From Talaromyces rugulosus (Eukaryota; Ascomycota; Eurotiomycetes; Eurotiales; Trichocomaceae), in the NCBI RefSeq assembly GCF_013368755.1, contig NC_049565.1, positions 4,588,001-4,652,000 of the forward strand: a DNA stretch of 64,000 bases, read 5' to 3'. The notes under the pieces are model-generated. The model was given only the letters and a program-made list of their open reading frames with translations. It did not search any database and had not been told where the DNA came from. Both the position numbers and the translations under genes were made by a program. Shown here piece after piece: positions 37,082 through 48,736 of the stretch; position 1 is the first letter of the stretch; the number at the start of each line of letters is the position of its first letter.

Positions 37082-39740
37082 TTACCAGCTAAACGACTCC
37101 TCCTTAAATACTAAGCCTTGATAACCTTTGTGCATTGCATCGTGCACTGCAGCACGCGCTTCATCTGCCATCTTCGTCGGGCCGGAAACGACAATGGCCG
37201 TGGACGTTTTGGTAATGCTCGCTTCTCGGGCATGTTCTAAAATGATTTGATGCAAATCAGGCCTGCCTGGCCGGATATCTATGTCTATGTCATGCGTAGC
37301 GGCGTTATTATGGGACGGAATCTTGACAACCTCACTGCTTGTTGCAAATGTCGAGTGCAACGTCGCGCTGAATTCTTCTCGTGGTAGTGTTGATTGCAAT
37401 TCTCGCGTCACGACATCAACTATAAAGGAGGTCTCTCTTGCCGCCCACACGAGGTGAATATCGCGACGGGGGGACTCTATGCCGTCGCGAATGACTTCTG
37501 ATTGTCGGATTTGCTCTTTGATATAAGGCACTGCGCAGGCAATGCCAGTGCCACCCGCAATAAGCAATACTGAGTTGTAGTTTTCAATAGGAAATGGCTC
37601 CCCGTACGGTCCCTCGAGAAAGATCTTTGGACGGATGGTCCTATCAGCCGATGCGAGACACTGGTTTCGAAGCGAACGTGTCCATCCATCGTACGGGCGG
37701 ATCCAAAAGATAAGTTTTGGCTTTTGAATTTGACTTGTCTTCGAGTCCCTTGACACGGTGTTCTCGTCGCGTTCTTCTTGGTCCGGTGACGAGAGAAGAG
37801 GGATTTGAGAGACGTCCACAAATTCCGTTGATTTGAGATTTGAATTAAACTCATCGTCTTTCGTGTTTGTATATGTCCATGAACCCAGTGTAAAAGGATG
37901 GTTTTCCCAGCCCCGAAACCGGAAAGGCTGATATAAATAATAGTAGCTGGAAGCAGTTGGCTGGTGGTTTAAGGAAGCCGGGATGACTTCTAATCTGACC
38001 ACATTTGATGCCTCATCGTAAAATGCAACGCTGTTGGTATATTCAAGTTTTGCTCGGCGGAAATGGACGTAAAAATTGCAGTATAGCACGCGGATCAGGC
38101 GTAGAACTCGGTCAAAGCTCCAGATAATCACGGCGGGCCACAGATAGTACTCGTATCCTTCGTCCTCAAAGATAATAATGTGACTATTTTGTGTGTTTTA
38201 TTAGCTTCCGGATGCGAGGTTGGTGACTGGAATACTTACTAGAAACAACCAAATATCGTTGCTACAGAAAATGCTATATGGACAAGCAGGAAAAATTCAT
38301 ACGACTGCTTTCGAATCCGGTTTACAGCCAAAGGAAGGATGGCTACCATTGCAACTGTAGCCTTATTCCAAGTCAGTACCAGTACAGTGCTTAGAGATAG
38401 GAAACTACATCAGCGAATAACTTACCACGGTACCCCAGATTATGTAACTTTTGTTAAGCTGCTTCCAGAGTTTTCTTGATGATGCTGCAAGTAATTAGTA
38501 TATTATGCGATGGAAATGGCTGAAATGACTCTTACTTTGATAAAACAAAACTAAATATAAAGCCGTATGGATGACTGCCTGGATGGTAGTGATCCAAGCA
38601 ACATGTCGATGGAAGATGTTGAACGTGGCGAAACTCCAGCCCGTGGCCCATTGAAAAATATTGTTTCTTCCTGCGAATAGCCAAATCAAAGGCAAGTTTG
38701 CAAAGGACATGATGCCCGTTCTGTCTGCTGCATACCGGAGGAGTTGATCCTGAGGGCTTGGCCAACTGTGGAGTAAGTTAGACCTGCCACTTTGGCAAAA
38801 ATAGTCTCATACTTACTAGATGTTATCTTTAAAAAGTGGGTATGTAATACAAGTTAAAAATATGGAGAGTAGCCAAAACCCAGCAATGACAAGTGCGTCA
38901 ATTCGAGTCGGCAGTTCGAACCAAAGCACCGTTCGCTTGGGCGATTTGAGTGGGAATGCAATGATTAGATGTTTTTGGGTCCACTGATATGATTTTCGGA
39001 TAAAATTGAAGAATATAAACGAAGACGTAGTTGTGGCTGTCTTTGTCCGAGGCGATAGGTTGGCATGATGAAATAGCCGGTATATGGTTCCGGCTAGAAG
39101 AATACAGCCCCAGTAGAGATAGCCCAAGTAACTTGACACGAGCAATAGTTAGTCTTTGTGAGTGTTGTATCTGCTGGGATAAATACACCTACCCGTAGGC
39201 ATGATGGGCCCATATTTCGAGTTGCCATATATCCTAGAAGCGTGGTAAGCGCGTCTTCTTTGTTTTTCTTCTGCTACAACAACAACTGTTTCTTACGATG
39301 GTGTTAAATGTTCGCCCATAGTATGCAGGAGAGACGAGAACAGGATAGTCGATTTTGTTCGTACGAGAGAGCTCCTGAAACTCGACAACTCTGATCTTTC
39401 GCACATTCTCGTCCGTTAGATTCTCAGCCACATTTTCCCTTGGGAGAAGTTCCGTGTGAGTGAGCTTTTCACAGTAAGAGTTCAACTGTACAAATCCAGC
39501 TGTCTGCTCATTTCCCCCACAATACTCCTCGGCCGCCGCGTAGATGGACGTAACCATCAAGGGATTATGACACCGAATATTCCATGCCCCGACAGCGGGC
39601 TCCCCGGTAAACGAGACATAGCCGAGGGCAGTATACACAGCGGTGACGCATCTCTCATTCTCGGGGATGATATTTGCAGCACAGACAGCCCGAATCAGTA
39701 AAATGACCGTGACCCGAAGCTGCGTACGGATGATGTGCAT
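37082..39740 (-). CDS. Ferric-chelate reductase, FRE type
   Basis: This 770-residue plasma-membrane flavocytochrome would move electrons from NADPH across the membrane to reduce Fe3+ or Cu2+ chelates. Seven exons on the minus strand join in frame: 39297-39740, 39193-39233, 38817-39131, 38536-38765, 38426-38484, 38240-38361 and 37082-38183. A signal peptide (start at 39740, [15 protein letters not shown]) precedes a Cys-containing luminal domain. The ferric-reductase membrane domain has haem-binding histidines in [15 protein letters not shown] and LLVHIAF. The cytosolic part has the FAD motif HPFTLGSW and the NADPH motif [12 protein letters not shown]. An in-frame ATG 57 bases further up would add 19 residues before the hydrophobic core, so I prefer the later start. 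It is divergent from a Zn2Cys6 regulator. Iron- or copper-dependent control is expected but no operator was identified. Confidence 0.92.
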
Positions 39741-40258
39741 CGCGGCTCCAAGGTGGTGGCGGGGGACATCTACTCTGGAGTATGTACTGGAGTACATGCA
39801 AAATTATCAATCTTATCAGATGGAAACCGGTGGGGGTTTTCGTCGGAATCGGAGTGTGATTTACCCGGGTTCCGAAGTCGGGCGGGGCGGGGCCGCTCCT
39901 GCCAAGGTTTAACGCCCCCGGGGCCCGGAGCGAATTACGTCAATGATCACAGAGAGCTCGTCTTACGCATCTTAGTCAGCCTCACCTGGCCTCAAGGCAC
40001 CAGCAATAACGATCCATGCTCGTGCTATTAATACCGCCAGGCAGCAATTATTCCAGGCAATACTAATTGAAAACCTGTTCCTGATCTACTGACTGAAATA
40101 TACCCGTACCTTGGCTGCATGCCTTAGGAAGCTGCATACTGACTGACTGACCGACCGATTTGTTTTGATTGATCTTACTAACTATCTATATTGACTAATT
40201 GACAGTCAAAGAGTTGCAATTCACTGCTGGCTGACCTTGGAGACCAAAATAAGCAACA
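39741..40258. promoter_or_regulatory. Divergent promoter region of ferric reductase and Zn2Cys6 regulator
   Basis: About 520 bp shared by two divergent genes. A GC-rich block (cgggcggggcggggccgctc) lies near 39,880. The repeated ctgactgactgac near 40,140 is a short simple repeat. No further gene. Confidence 0.5.
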
Positions 40259-41921
40259 ATGTCAGAAAAACCGCGACAAAAGAAGTTCACTCGGCGGTCT
40301 CGCACCGGCTGCCGAACTTGTAGGTCCGTGATAGCTGACTGCCTTGCTTTGTAGTCTCTACAACTAACACACCCGCAGAGCTCGCCATGTGAAATGCGAC
40401 GAGACGCCAATTGAATGCAAGAATTGCACATCTGCTGGCTGGAAGTGCGATGGCTATGATGCAAATCGTTCCAAACGCATAGCTCACAACAAAGACCGCC
40501 AAGTTTGTGTCAAGATACTATCACCGTATTCGCACATCGTCTCAAAGGCTCAGCCGGGAAAGAACCCGGACGAGTGGAGGGCGTTTGCCTTCTTCCAAGC
40601 GTCTACTGTACCGAAGATGGCCGGCTTCTTTGACTCCTCTCTCTGGAACAAACTCGTCCTTCCCATGTGCCACGCTGAGCCAGCGGTGAGCCATGCGGTA
40701 ATAGCATTGAGCACACTGCATGAAGATTTGGAAATACATGGCACACCACTTCCGCGAGAGGACCTGGGAAATGATCGCCACCGCTTTGCCATGGAGCAGT
40801 ATGGACGTGCCTTGTCCGCCTTGAATAGGCGCCGATACGTTTATGATTCAAAGATGCGAGATGTTGTTTTGACGTGCTGTCTTTTATTTGTTGTCTTTGA
40901 GTTACTTCGCGGTCGATACGACCCGGCTCTATTGCATCTCGAGAAGGGCCTCTCGATCATACGACACCACGGCTGGAACGATGGTGACGATCAAGATGCC
41001 GAAGAGTCTCTTACCGAAGCCATGTCGCGTTTAGATGTTCAAGCAGTGTTTTTCGGCGTAAGAGATAATTATTTTGATCCAAGTTCTATCAACGACACGG
41101 TTATCGAAGACAGTCCTCACGGGTTTCGCAATCTTGCCGAGGCACGGAGAGAATCTGATCGTGTCTCTGATCGCGTCTTTCGGTTCGTTCGCTACGTCAA
41201 AGCACTGTCATCGGAAGGGTCGTCCATGGAAAATATTATTGAACACCTCGACGAACACCAAATAGAATTAAAGGCCGAACTTGAAAAGTATTCGGAGCGT
41301 TTGAATAAATCCCAAAAATTGTTGTTACAACCAGGTGGGCCTCGAGAAAAGCGGGCCTTTGATTTGATATCTCTGCACCATATGTCTTCGTCGGTGGTGC
41401 TGGATACGTACCTGGACGACGAAGACATCTTGAATAGCGATGCGCATCTCGACGCATGTGAAGATCTCGTCGCTTTATCTGAAAAAATAATCAACAGTGT
41501 CAGGGCTGAATCCGGCTCTGATTGGAAATCCCTCCCGTCTTTATCCTTGGACACAGGGATTATTCCGTCGCTATTATATGTCTGCACCAAGTGCCCGCAT
41601 GCTCCCATGCGTCAACGAGCTCTAAATCTTCTTGATTCGTGGCCACACCGAGAAGGACTCTGGGATTCCAACCTGGTGGCTATTCTGGCGCGGCAATTGA
41701 TTGCTATCGAGACCGAGGCAGAGGCGGAGAGGCTGTCTGCAGAAGGCATGGTGTCTACTCCGGTCAACGTAGCCTATATTTCGACTGTCTCACGTGTGCA
41801 AGATGCATTTTTGCGTGTCGCCGAAGATCAAACGCATGCTGTTATTACTTATACGACAAAAGAGACAGAGAACGAGGGGACAAAAAAAGCCAGACTGGTT
41901 ATCCTCGATGATTACGCCTAG
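40259..41921 (+). CDS. Zn2Cys6 transcription factor, DUF3468/Fungal_trans_2 type
   Basis: This is a 535-residue nuclear regulator. Exons are 40259-40323 and 40379-41921; the donor is GTCCGT. The zinc cluster is complete: Cys18, 21, 28, 35, 38 and 45 in GCRTCRARHVKC and CKNCTSAGWKC, preceded by the basic stretch RQKKFTRRSR. The remainder fits the C-terminal regulatory fold of the Fungal_trans_2 group, with MCHAEPAVSHAVIALSTLHED and the Q/R-rich ALNRRRYVYDSKMRDVVLTCCLLFVVFELL. It is divergent from the ferric reductase and upstream, same strand, of a P450, so either could be a target. Target genes cannot be read from the sequence. Confidence 0.88.
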
Positions 41922-42987
41922 TCGATGTATTTTATAGCAGATTCTGTTTCTCCTTAGTCCAACATTAGTCATGGAACGTACTTTATATTTAGCCTAGCAT
42001 AAAGCAAAACTATACTTAAAAATGAGAACATGTTTTATTAAAGCAAAAAGATTACAATCAGTAGTAGTACGTAGCAAAAATATTACGACACCTGAGAGAT
42101 TCGTCGGGCTCCCCGAAGGAACTCCCGGTAGTGTGTACCACATAACTGTTTTGTATTACTAGTATTTACCATGTAATTTACTGGATTACGGGGATGTACT
42201 AGGGACCATTAGCTGTAAATTGCAGTGAAACTCAGTACCAGTACATACCGCGTTAACCTCTCTTAGAAATGCATCAGAACTAGGTAAAGAGATGGAGAAG
42301 GTACCGCTAAAGTGTCCCCGCTATACCCAGTTAGTTTTTTTTCACTCGGAGACAATTTCCAACAGAACGAAAAGGGTTGATTGGTTAGCTATAGGTATAT
42401 AGAAATTGCTGTGTTTTTTTCTCTTTCATTTCCTATCTTTATACCTCAGAACAGAGTGGTATTTATGTATTGCTTATCAATCAACAGTTCGCTTAACTAA
42501 ATAATTAGACTTTGAAAACGGGATACGACCGCGGAACGGCCTCGCTTAGTAGCCGAGCTGCCCATCACTTAAAAGACTCCTCTCGCTTACGATACAATCG
42601 TATCTGATTTGCTGCACACTGGCCGCGACCCAGCATCTCGGTCAAGATGTTCCATCGAATCTATACCACATTTAATCGCCTGCATCGAAGCCAACACGCC
42701 CTACCGCCTCCCCGGCGGAGCTGACTCCTTACTTAGGCAACGTCAAAAAAAAAAGTTCCGATACTAAATATGCGCCTAGGCTGTGCAAGAGCTTTTTCAT
42801 CCTCGCTAAAATGGCATCTCCGCATTTTTTGCGATACGCGCGCGATATTTCTGCCAGCTGGCAGTGGCGGTTAGCACGGCAGGGGATGGGGGGACAAAGA
42901 GGATAGATATCCCGATATTCTTTGTGTCTCCTCCAATACTTGTAGAGCTCACATCTTCTCTGTTGATGCCTCTGCACCTCAATCACC
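41922..42987. other. Intergenic region upstream of P450
   Basis: About 1.07 kb, AT-rich to about 42,500, then GC-richer toward the P450 start. A minus-strand open frame at 42729-43094 overlaps the P450 start and shows no domain. No supported gene. Confidence 0.55.
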
Positions 42988-44839
42988 ATGGATAGGTTGC
43001 CAGCAATGACAAACATCCTTCTGCTCACTGGGCTGCTGTCGGTGGTGTTGCTCGTTCTGTATCGACGAGCCCTGCCCAAGCCCATTCCAGGCATTCCTTA
43101 TAATGTCGAAGCTACAAAAACAATCCTTGGTGATATCCCAGCCTTGACTCGACACTTATCAGGTACAAAGGAGGTGTTTCCTTGGATGCGCTTCCAGAAC
43201 ATCAAATTGAACTCGCCTATCATTCAACTATTCATCAAACCACTGTCGAAGCCATGTGTGATCATTACAGACTACAAGGAAACGCAGGACATATTGACGC
43301 GCCGGACGAAGGAATTTGACCGGTCCCCTCTTTTTAGCGACATTTTCCATGGAGTAATGCCAAACCATCACATCACAATGAGATCGACAGATGAGAGGTT
43401 TCCGGCCAATAAGAAGCTTATACAGGGGACGATGTCTCCTCAATTCGTGAACGATGTAGGATATTCTTGTAACACTTGAAATTAAACACTGCTTTTTGCT
43501 GACGGTTATTCTCAGGTGCTGGCACCGCAAGTCTACTCAGCAACAGAGACGTTGTTAGAGTTTTGGAAAGTGAAATCGGAGCTTGCCCAAGGCCGTCCAT
43601 TCGATTCGAGAGACGATATCCTTGAGACTTTGCTGGACACTATCTCCGTCTCAACATTTGGACTTTCTCGCTCAGATGGTGCGATTTCCGCACAACTTGC
43701 GTTTCTTCGAGACGCCACTGGTCTTCGCGAGACAATTCCAACTGCTACCACCACCCCAGTGGAGTTTTCACGTGCCCAACGCCCGCCTATCATTGATGCT
43801 TTCATTACCCTCACGCAGAGCATGGTTGTATGTGCGGAATCTCCAATTCCTAGGCTACATCACTGGTTTCTGAGACAATTCCCAAGCATGCGTCGCTCAA
43901 AAGCATTGAAAGAGACCATGATTTCTCAACAATTAGCCTGGGGATTGAAACGACTCAGTGGTAAAGGTGCTGAGCAAATATCAACGTGTGTGTTGGACGA
44001 CATCGTCCGCCGGGAAATCAAAATGGCCGAAAAGGAAAAACGAGCCCCGGATTGCCAAAGTAGGGCCATCTTTGACGAGGTATATGCGTGTTTTTTGTTT
44101 TCTTCTTTTCGAGATCTTTCTTTACTGACGACTGTAGTTATATGGATTTGTTACTGGAGGAGTTGACACTACCGGTTCCACTTTAATGTGGGCGATCAAA
44201 TATCTTTCGGAAAACCAGGATGCTCAATCTCGACTACGAGAGTCCTTGCGTGATGCGTTTTCTACAGCTGCCGAGCAGGCTCGTAAACCAACAGTCCAAG
44301 AAATAACTAAAACGCGGATTCCATATCTCGAGGCGACCATGGAAGAGATCTTTCGAATGGCTGTAACTATACCATCGCATGTCCGTACTGCCACCGAGGA
44401 CGCCGTGGTCCTAGGCCATGTCATTCCGAAAGGAACAGATGTGTTTTTGTCCATTAACGGCCCTGGATTTACTTCACCCGGATTTGAAATCGACGAAAAG
44501 AAGCGAAGCGAAAGCTGCTCTTCAATCAGGGACGACGACCGTAAACAATGGGAATTGAACGACATGAACCTATTCCGTCCAGAGCGCTGGCTAGTCACGG
44601 ACCAAAACGGGAACGAATCTGTGGATCATGCAGCAGCGCCACAAATGCTGTTTTCACTGGGGCCCCGAAGCTGCTTTGGGAAGAGGCTGGGCCAGCTGAA
44701 TATGCGGGTGCTTCTGGTGCTTTTGACTTGGCATTTTCAATTCCAGCCGTTGCCAGAGGAGCTGATTTCCGATGATGGCATTGAGAAATTCACTCGCCAG
44801 CCACGGCTGACCTTTGTGCGACTTGCAGAAGCAAGCTGA
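42988..44839 (+). CDS. Cytochrome P450 monooxygenase
   Basis: This 577-residue protein is a microsomal haem-thiolate monooxygenase. Exons are 42988-43455, 43516-44079 and 44138-44839, all joined in phase 0. An N-terminal anchor (about 8-26, NILLLTGLLSVVLLVLY) is followed by the proline hinge LPKPIPGIPY. The I-helix oxygen-activation motif is VTGGVDTTGS, the K-helix ExxR is EIFR (414-417), the meander is FRPERW and the haem loop is FSLGPRSCFGKRLG with the axial Cys near 523. All key residues are present. The insert EKKRSESCSSIRDDDRK near 465-480 before the meander is longer than usual. Substrate is unknown; the neighbouring regulator is a possible partner. Confidence 0.93.
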
Positions 44840-45086
44840 CACGCTTTTCACTTTTCTCATTTATAAGCTGCATGAGTAATAATAGATAGCGCTGTATTTG
44901 GGTTTTTTTAATAGTAGCAAAATATGCCTATTTGAAAAGACCATGAGAATCGTTTCACGTAAACATTTCCAAAAATAGTAGAGTACAAAATAATAATCTA
45001 GACTAGTCCCAACGCCGCTGAACCGTGATCATGTCAGAAATGATCGAACTAACAATTATAAAATAGTAAAAATCAGGGCCCCTGCA

Positions 45087-46754
45087 TCAAAATTCCATGG
45101 CATCATTCGTCGTCGTGGCTTTAGCCGGCTCCTCACCACGCTCTCGCTTGCCAGATCGCTCATCTTTCATAAGGTTGGCGACAAATGATCGGAAGTAATC
45201 AACATATGGCTTTAGCCGTGTTTTCTCATAGTCTTGCATCTTCCGGTCAGGGACACTTCCTTCTGTTGGAATTTCCGGTTCTGGAGCTGGCTCCCCTGGG
45301 TTTTTGGCGTCATATTCATCAATCTCATTGAGTAATTCAGTCACTGTCGGAACGGCGAGGGGGTTGAATTCTTCAATTGCACGTCCATCGATGGGGACAC
45401 ATATACGTCCCGTACCAGGGTGAACGACGAATGGGCTTTTCAGCAAGTGAATCATCTTTTTACTGACTTCGGCATCCAATCGTGGGTATGTGTATTCGAG
45501 GACAATATCGTATCGTGCATCTGTAACTGCTTTGGTATCCAGTCCAGGAACCGTTTGGGCCAGCGTAACGATATCATTCCACTTATTTGCACTAGAACGG
45601 TCCGGCATTGAGTCCCATTTTCTTCGTAGTGCGTCAGATAGCTTTTTATCGGGAATCAAGGACAGTAAACGCTCCGCTTGCTGTTCGCCGACGAAGACGT
45701 CCTGGTCAATAAGTGTTGTTTGATTGAAGTGAGGTTCCAGAATTTTGACGCTTCGGGCGATATGTGGGTGGAGGGGTCTTTTCAAGTTGACGCGTTTTCC
45801 GCTCTTGTCGTTGCCCTTGACTATCTCCAAATAACCCGCAATTGCCTTGCGTCTATCGTCAGGAAGCTGACGAGCTTTGAGATCGCCTACCCAGGCGTGA
45901 GCACCACGACGACCCGAGTATACCCATAAAATGTGTTCAAAGCCAAAGTCCTCTCGCAGCGCGCCATCGATAACCTTGATTGCCATGGTGATAAACGCCC
46001 AGCACTTTTGACAAATCTGCGCCCCTGAGCAGCACGTGCGTACGTCGTCGTAATCGGTCATATCAATATCAAACACGAGTTCTTTCGCAATGGGTTTCAT
46101 TTGTATTCCAGGCCGGCTTTTGCGATCGCGTGGATTCGTGGTGTATACGGGCCCAATCTCGAAACGGGTAGGATTTAATCTGAGAACTTCCTTGCGAAAG
46201 CTTAAAAAAAAAGCCTACTATTAGTGTATAATTTCAACGAGTTTGAATAGTAGAACGTACAGGTCTACGGTTGCGTAAGACTGATACCGAAGAACAGCTT
46301 CGTTTTGTAGGAAGACGGCAAATTCTCGATTGATCATATCGGGAGAAGGAACGATACCATGATTTAGCCACTGAAACATGGTTCGAAACGGAAATAGACG
46401 CTGGTAGAAGGCAAGCATAGTTTCTGCATCTATCCCAGAAGGGCCTTTAGGCGCACTTTAAGAAGTTAGAAAACATGCCAATAACTTGGTAGGGGGATCG
46501 TACGCTGCTGGAATTGGTGGCGGAGAGCTTGCCATCTTAACGTCCGGCGCACTTGAGGCAGGGAATTCATCATCATCGTCATCGTCGTTGGCAAATAAAT
46601 CTTCGAGCTTCACGTTGCCCTCGGCATTTTGGTTGGGTTGGCCTTTTTGCTCATCGGTCACGCTTTCATTTTCGGGTGCTGACGGAGCATCTGGGAGGAT
46701 TTCCTCGTCATTGTTATGGGGCGCAGAGTCGTTAGAAGACACCGAGTGAGGCAT
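45087..46754 (-). CDS. PRI1: DNA primase small catalytic subunit
   Basis: This 519-residue protein is the RNA-primer-synthesising subunit of DNA polymerase alpha-primase. Exons are 46504-46754, 46261-46455 and 45087-46200 on the minus strand. After an acidic N-terminal extension of about 85 residues, the catalytic domain begins at LAFYQRLFPF. The metal-binding aspartates are Asp193 and Asp195 in LVFDIDMTDYDDV, the zinc motif is CCSGAQICQKCW and the nucleotide-binding motif is YSGRRGAHAWV. The N-terminal acidic extension is longer than in yeast or human primase. I start at the ATG at 46754 (MPHSVSS) rather than at 46793, because the later ATG has the better context. The promoter contains an MCB box and two telobox units. 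Confidence 0.94.
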
Positions 46755-46834
46755 GGTTGCTGGGCGGGGATATGAGTGTTGTTCGATCACCAATATCTCC
46801 GTCTTAACTTGATGCTATCCATTAACGCGGGAAG

Positions 46835-46840
46835 ACGCGT
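46835..46840. promoter_or_regulatory. MCB box upstream of PRI1
   Basis: ACGCGT, the MBF core, lies 81 bp upstream of the PRI1 start within the CG-dense run gaagacgcgttcgcgtcgcg. MCB boxes drive G1/S expression of replication genes in budding and fission yeast, so the role fits the gene. Confidence 0.55.
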
Positions 46841-46858
46841 TCGCGTCGCGCGACCCAG

Positions 46859-46872
46859 CCCTAAACCCTAAA
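46859..46872. promoter_or_regulatory. Telobox, two CCCTAAA units, upstream of PRI1
   Basis: CCCTAAACCCTAAA sits about 105 bp upstream of the PRI1 start. Such teloboxes are known in fungal promoters, for example ribosomal protein genes bound by Tbf1. Two units are too few to suggest an internal telomere. Confidence 0.5.
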
Positions 46873-48606
46873 TTACTTCTGGAACGGTAAGTCACGTGCA
46901 GATATTTCCGAAAACGGCAATAATACAACTCCCCAACTTCAAATGGATGATGATAAATAATCAAGCTTTGTAATCATGCGCATGAACTAAATCACAATAC
47001 GTATTCCCAATTTCACCAGTCACGGCATTTGGTTCTTTTGGGGGGAATCTCAGTGAATCGAAAGTTTTGTATGGAAAGTAGGGCACTGCCCAAAAACGGA
47101 AATATGCTCGAACCCACTTGTGCAATAGCAGTACAAAAAACGGAGGGAAGACCCTAACCCGGCCTTTTTTTCCCAACACCTACAATTCATGCTATTTTTA
47201 GGTCCGATTTTGGACTAGCCTGTGCAAAATGTCTCTGTTTATGTCAGCATTCCAAGAATCTTCTACATGCAGGGTCTTATTGCGTGCTGGTAATACTACG
47301 TATAGTAACTGGCTTCAGCTGTGACATTAGTTCCACATTCCAGAGACGAGCCGTTCGGCCGATACGACTCTCGCTTAGCTGTGAAGAACATTGCAATGAA
47401 TGCCCTTCTAATCCTAGCAAGCAATGAATGGGCAACTCATGAGGTCATGACTGACAAAGGCAGGAACGATCTGCTTTTGTCTATTAACATTTATTTCCAT
47501 ATTGAATTACTAGCAGTGTTAGGTCGAGAGTAGAGTTTATCCTAGCGCTATGAGTGCTCTCGCTACTGTCTTTGTGACCTAAGGTTTAAATGCCCATTTT
47601 CGCCCTTGTCACGAATAATTATTACTTAATGACAAGGCTATTACTACGAACTATATAAAAATTCTTGGATATTAGTATTTGTTGGCCTTCTCGCTCATGA
47701 TGTGTTGTGCTAAAGCGCTATGCTGAACCCGGGCCGGGATCGAAACGGCTTTCCATTTGCAGACAATTCGCGTTCGATTTTTAGTTACACAAGCTACATA
47801 GATTCATATCGAAATATGTTCACTTTCAAAAGCATCATTTTGCGTGCTCTCGCCTAGCTGAATTCGTGAAGATTTTGTTGTGGTTACATTAAAAATGCGC
47901 CCTGTCCCGACAGATCCACCTTAGGATGTCCCCGGGGGTTCCAACACTGTTCCAGATTTAAGAATTAAGGCAGTACTACATGTAGCAATACACTAATAGG
48001 CCAAAGAGATATTATAATTGGCGCCTCAATGTCAATAACACTCGTCTCAAGTATTTGGAGTCTGATTTGTAGTGCAAGGAACTTGTCGTCAGGTAATCAA
48101 ATACCACCGACCAAAGGCAGTCTTATTAGCTGGAGGCTAATTAGTTAAATCTTATACATGTATATTGAAGAATACTAGTTCCGCCTTAAAAACATCTTAA
48201 CGCCTTATTCTACCGGGGGACCGATGCAAATGGAAATATCATTTCCTATTCCGGACAGAGTCGCATGGCACCACATGCAGTGGAAACCTTGAGAAATTTT
48301 CTTAATGCGAATGCAAATGCTACTAAGAGTGGGACCCATTTCAAATGCTGCAGTTTTCCTACTATTGCCAATCTCCTGTCAAAATCTCTTCATCCGTTAG
48401 ATTGGCCAAGAACATCTTGCTTCCTGTTGGCCGACTAGACCCAAACCACTGCCAGTACTACGTTATCTCCTGGCAAATTGGAGTATTTTTCTCGAATATC
48501 CCGTTTGCGTCGGTTGAGGACAAATTTTCTCCTAGATCATCATACCTCTCCTGATGTTACCCACATGGGCTAAGTCTTCTAAAGAGTCAACTCCCCCATA
48601 GACTAC

Positions 48607-48614
48607 TATATAAA
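48607..48614 (+). promoter_or_regulatory. TATA box of the wall-protein gene
   Basis: TATATAAA lies 123 bp upstream of the ATG at 48737, a usual distance for a highly expressed fungal structural gene. Confidence 0.55.
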
Positions 48615-48736
48615 CTGCGTCTTTGCCCGGGAACTTTATACATTTCTTTTCAAGCCATCAGTCTCTCGCTGGGATAGTCTACTGCTATTTGCACTCATAC
48701 ACTCGCTCAACTTCCAATCCATTCTTATTTGTCAGA

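Larger units (their letters stand above)
46755..48736. other. Long intergenic region between PRI1 and the wall-protein gene
   Basis: Nearly 2 kb without a supported gene. Apart from the PRI1 promoter elements and a TATA box near the right end, only short open frames occur (about 70 codons at 47321 and 48345) with no domains. Stop codons are frequent in all frames, so decayed sequence is possible. Confidence 0.55.

Noticed and set aside
47690..47770. Possible tRNA (a GATCGAAAC B-box-like motif with an A-box-like stretch before it)
   Set aside because: No seven-base acceptor pairing, anticodon stem or proper T arm could be drawn.
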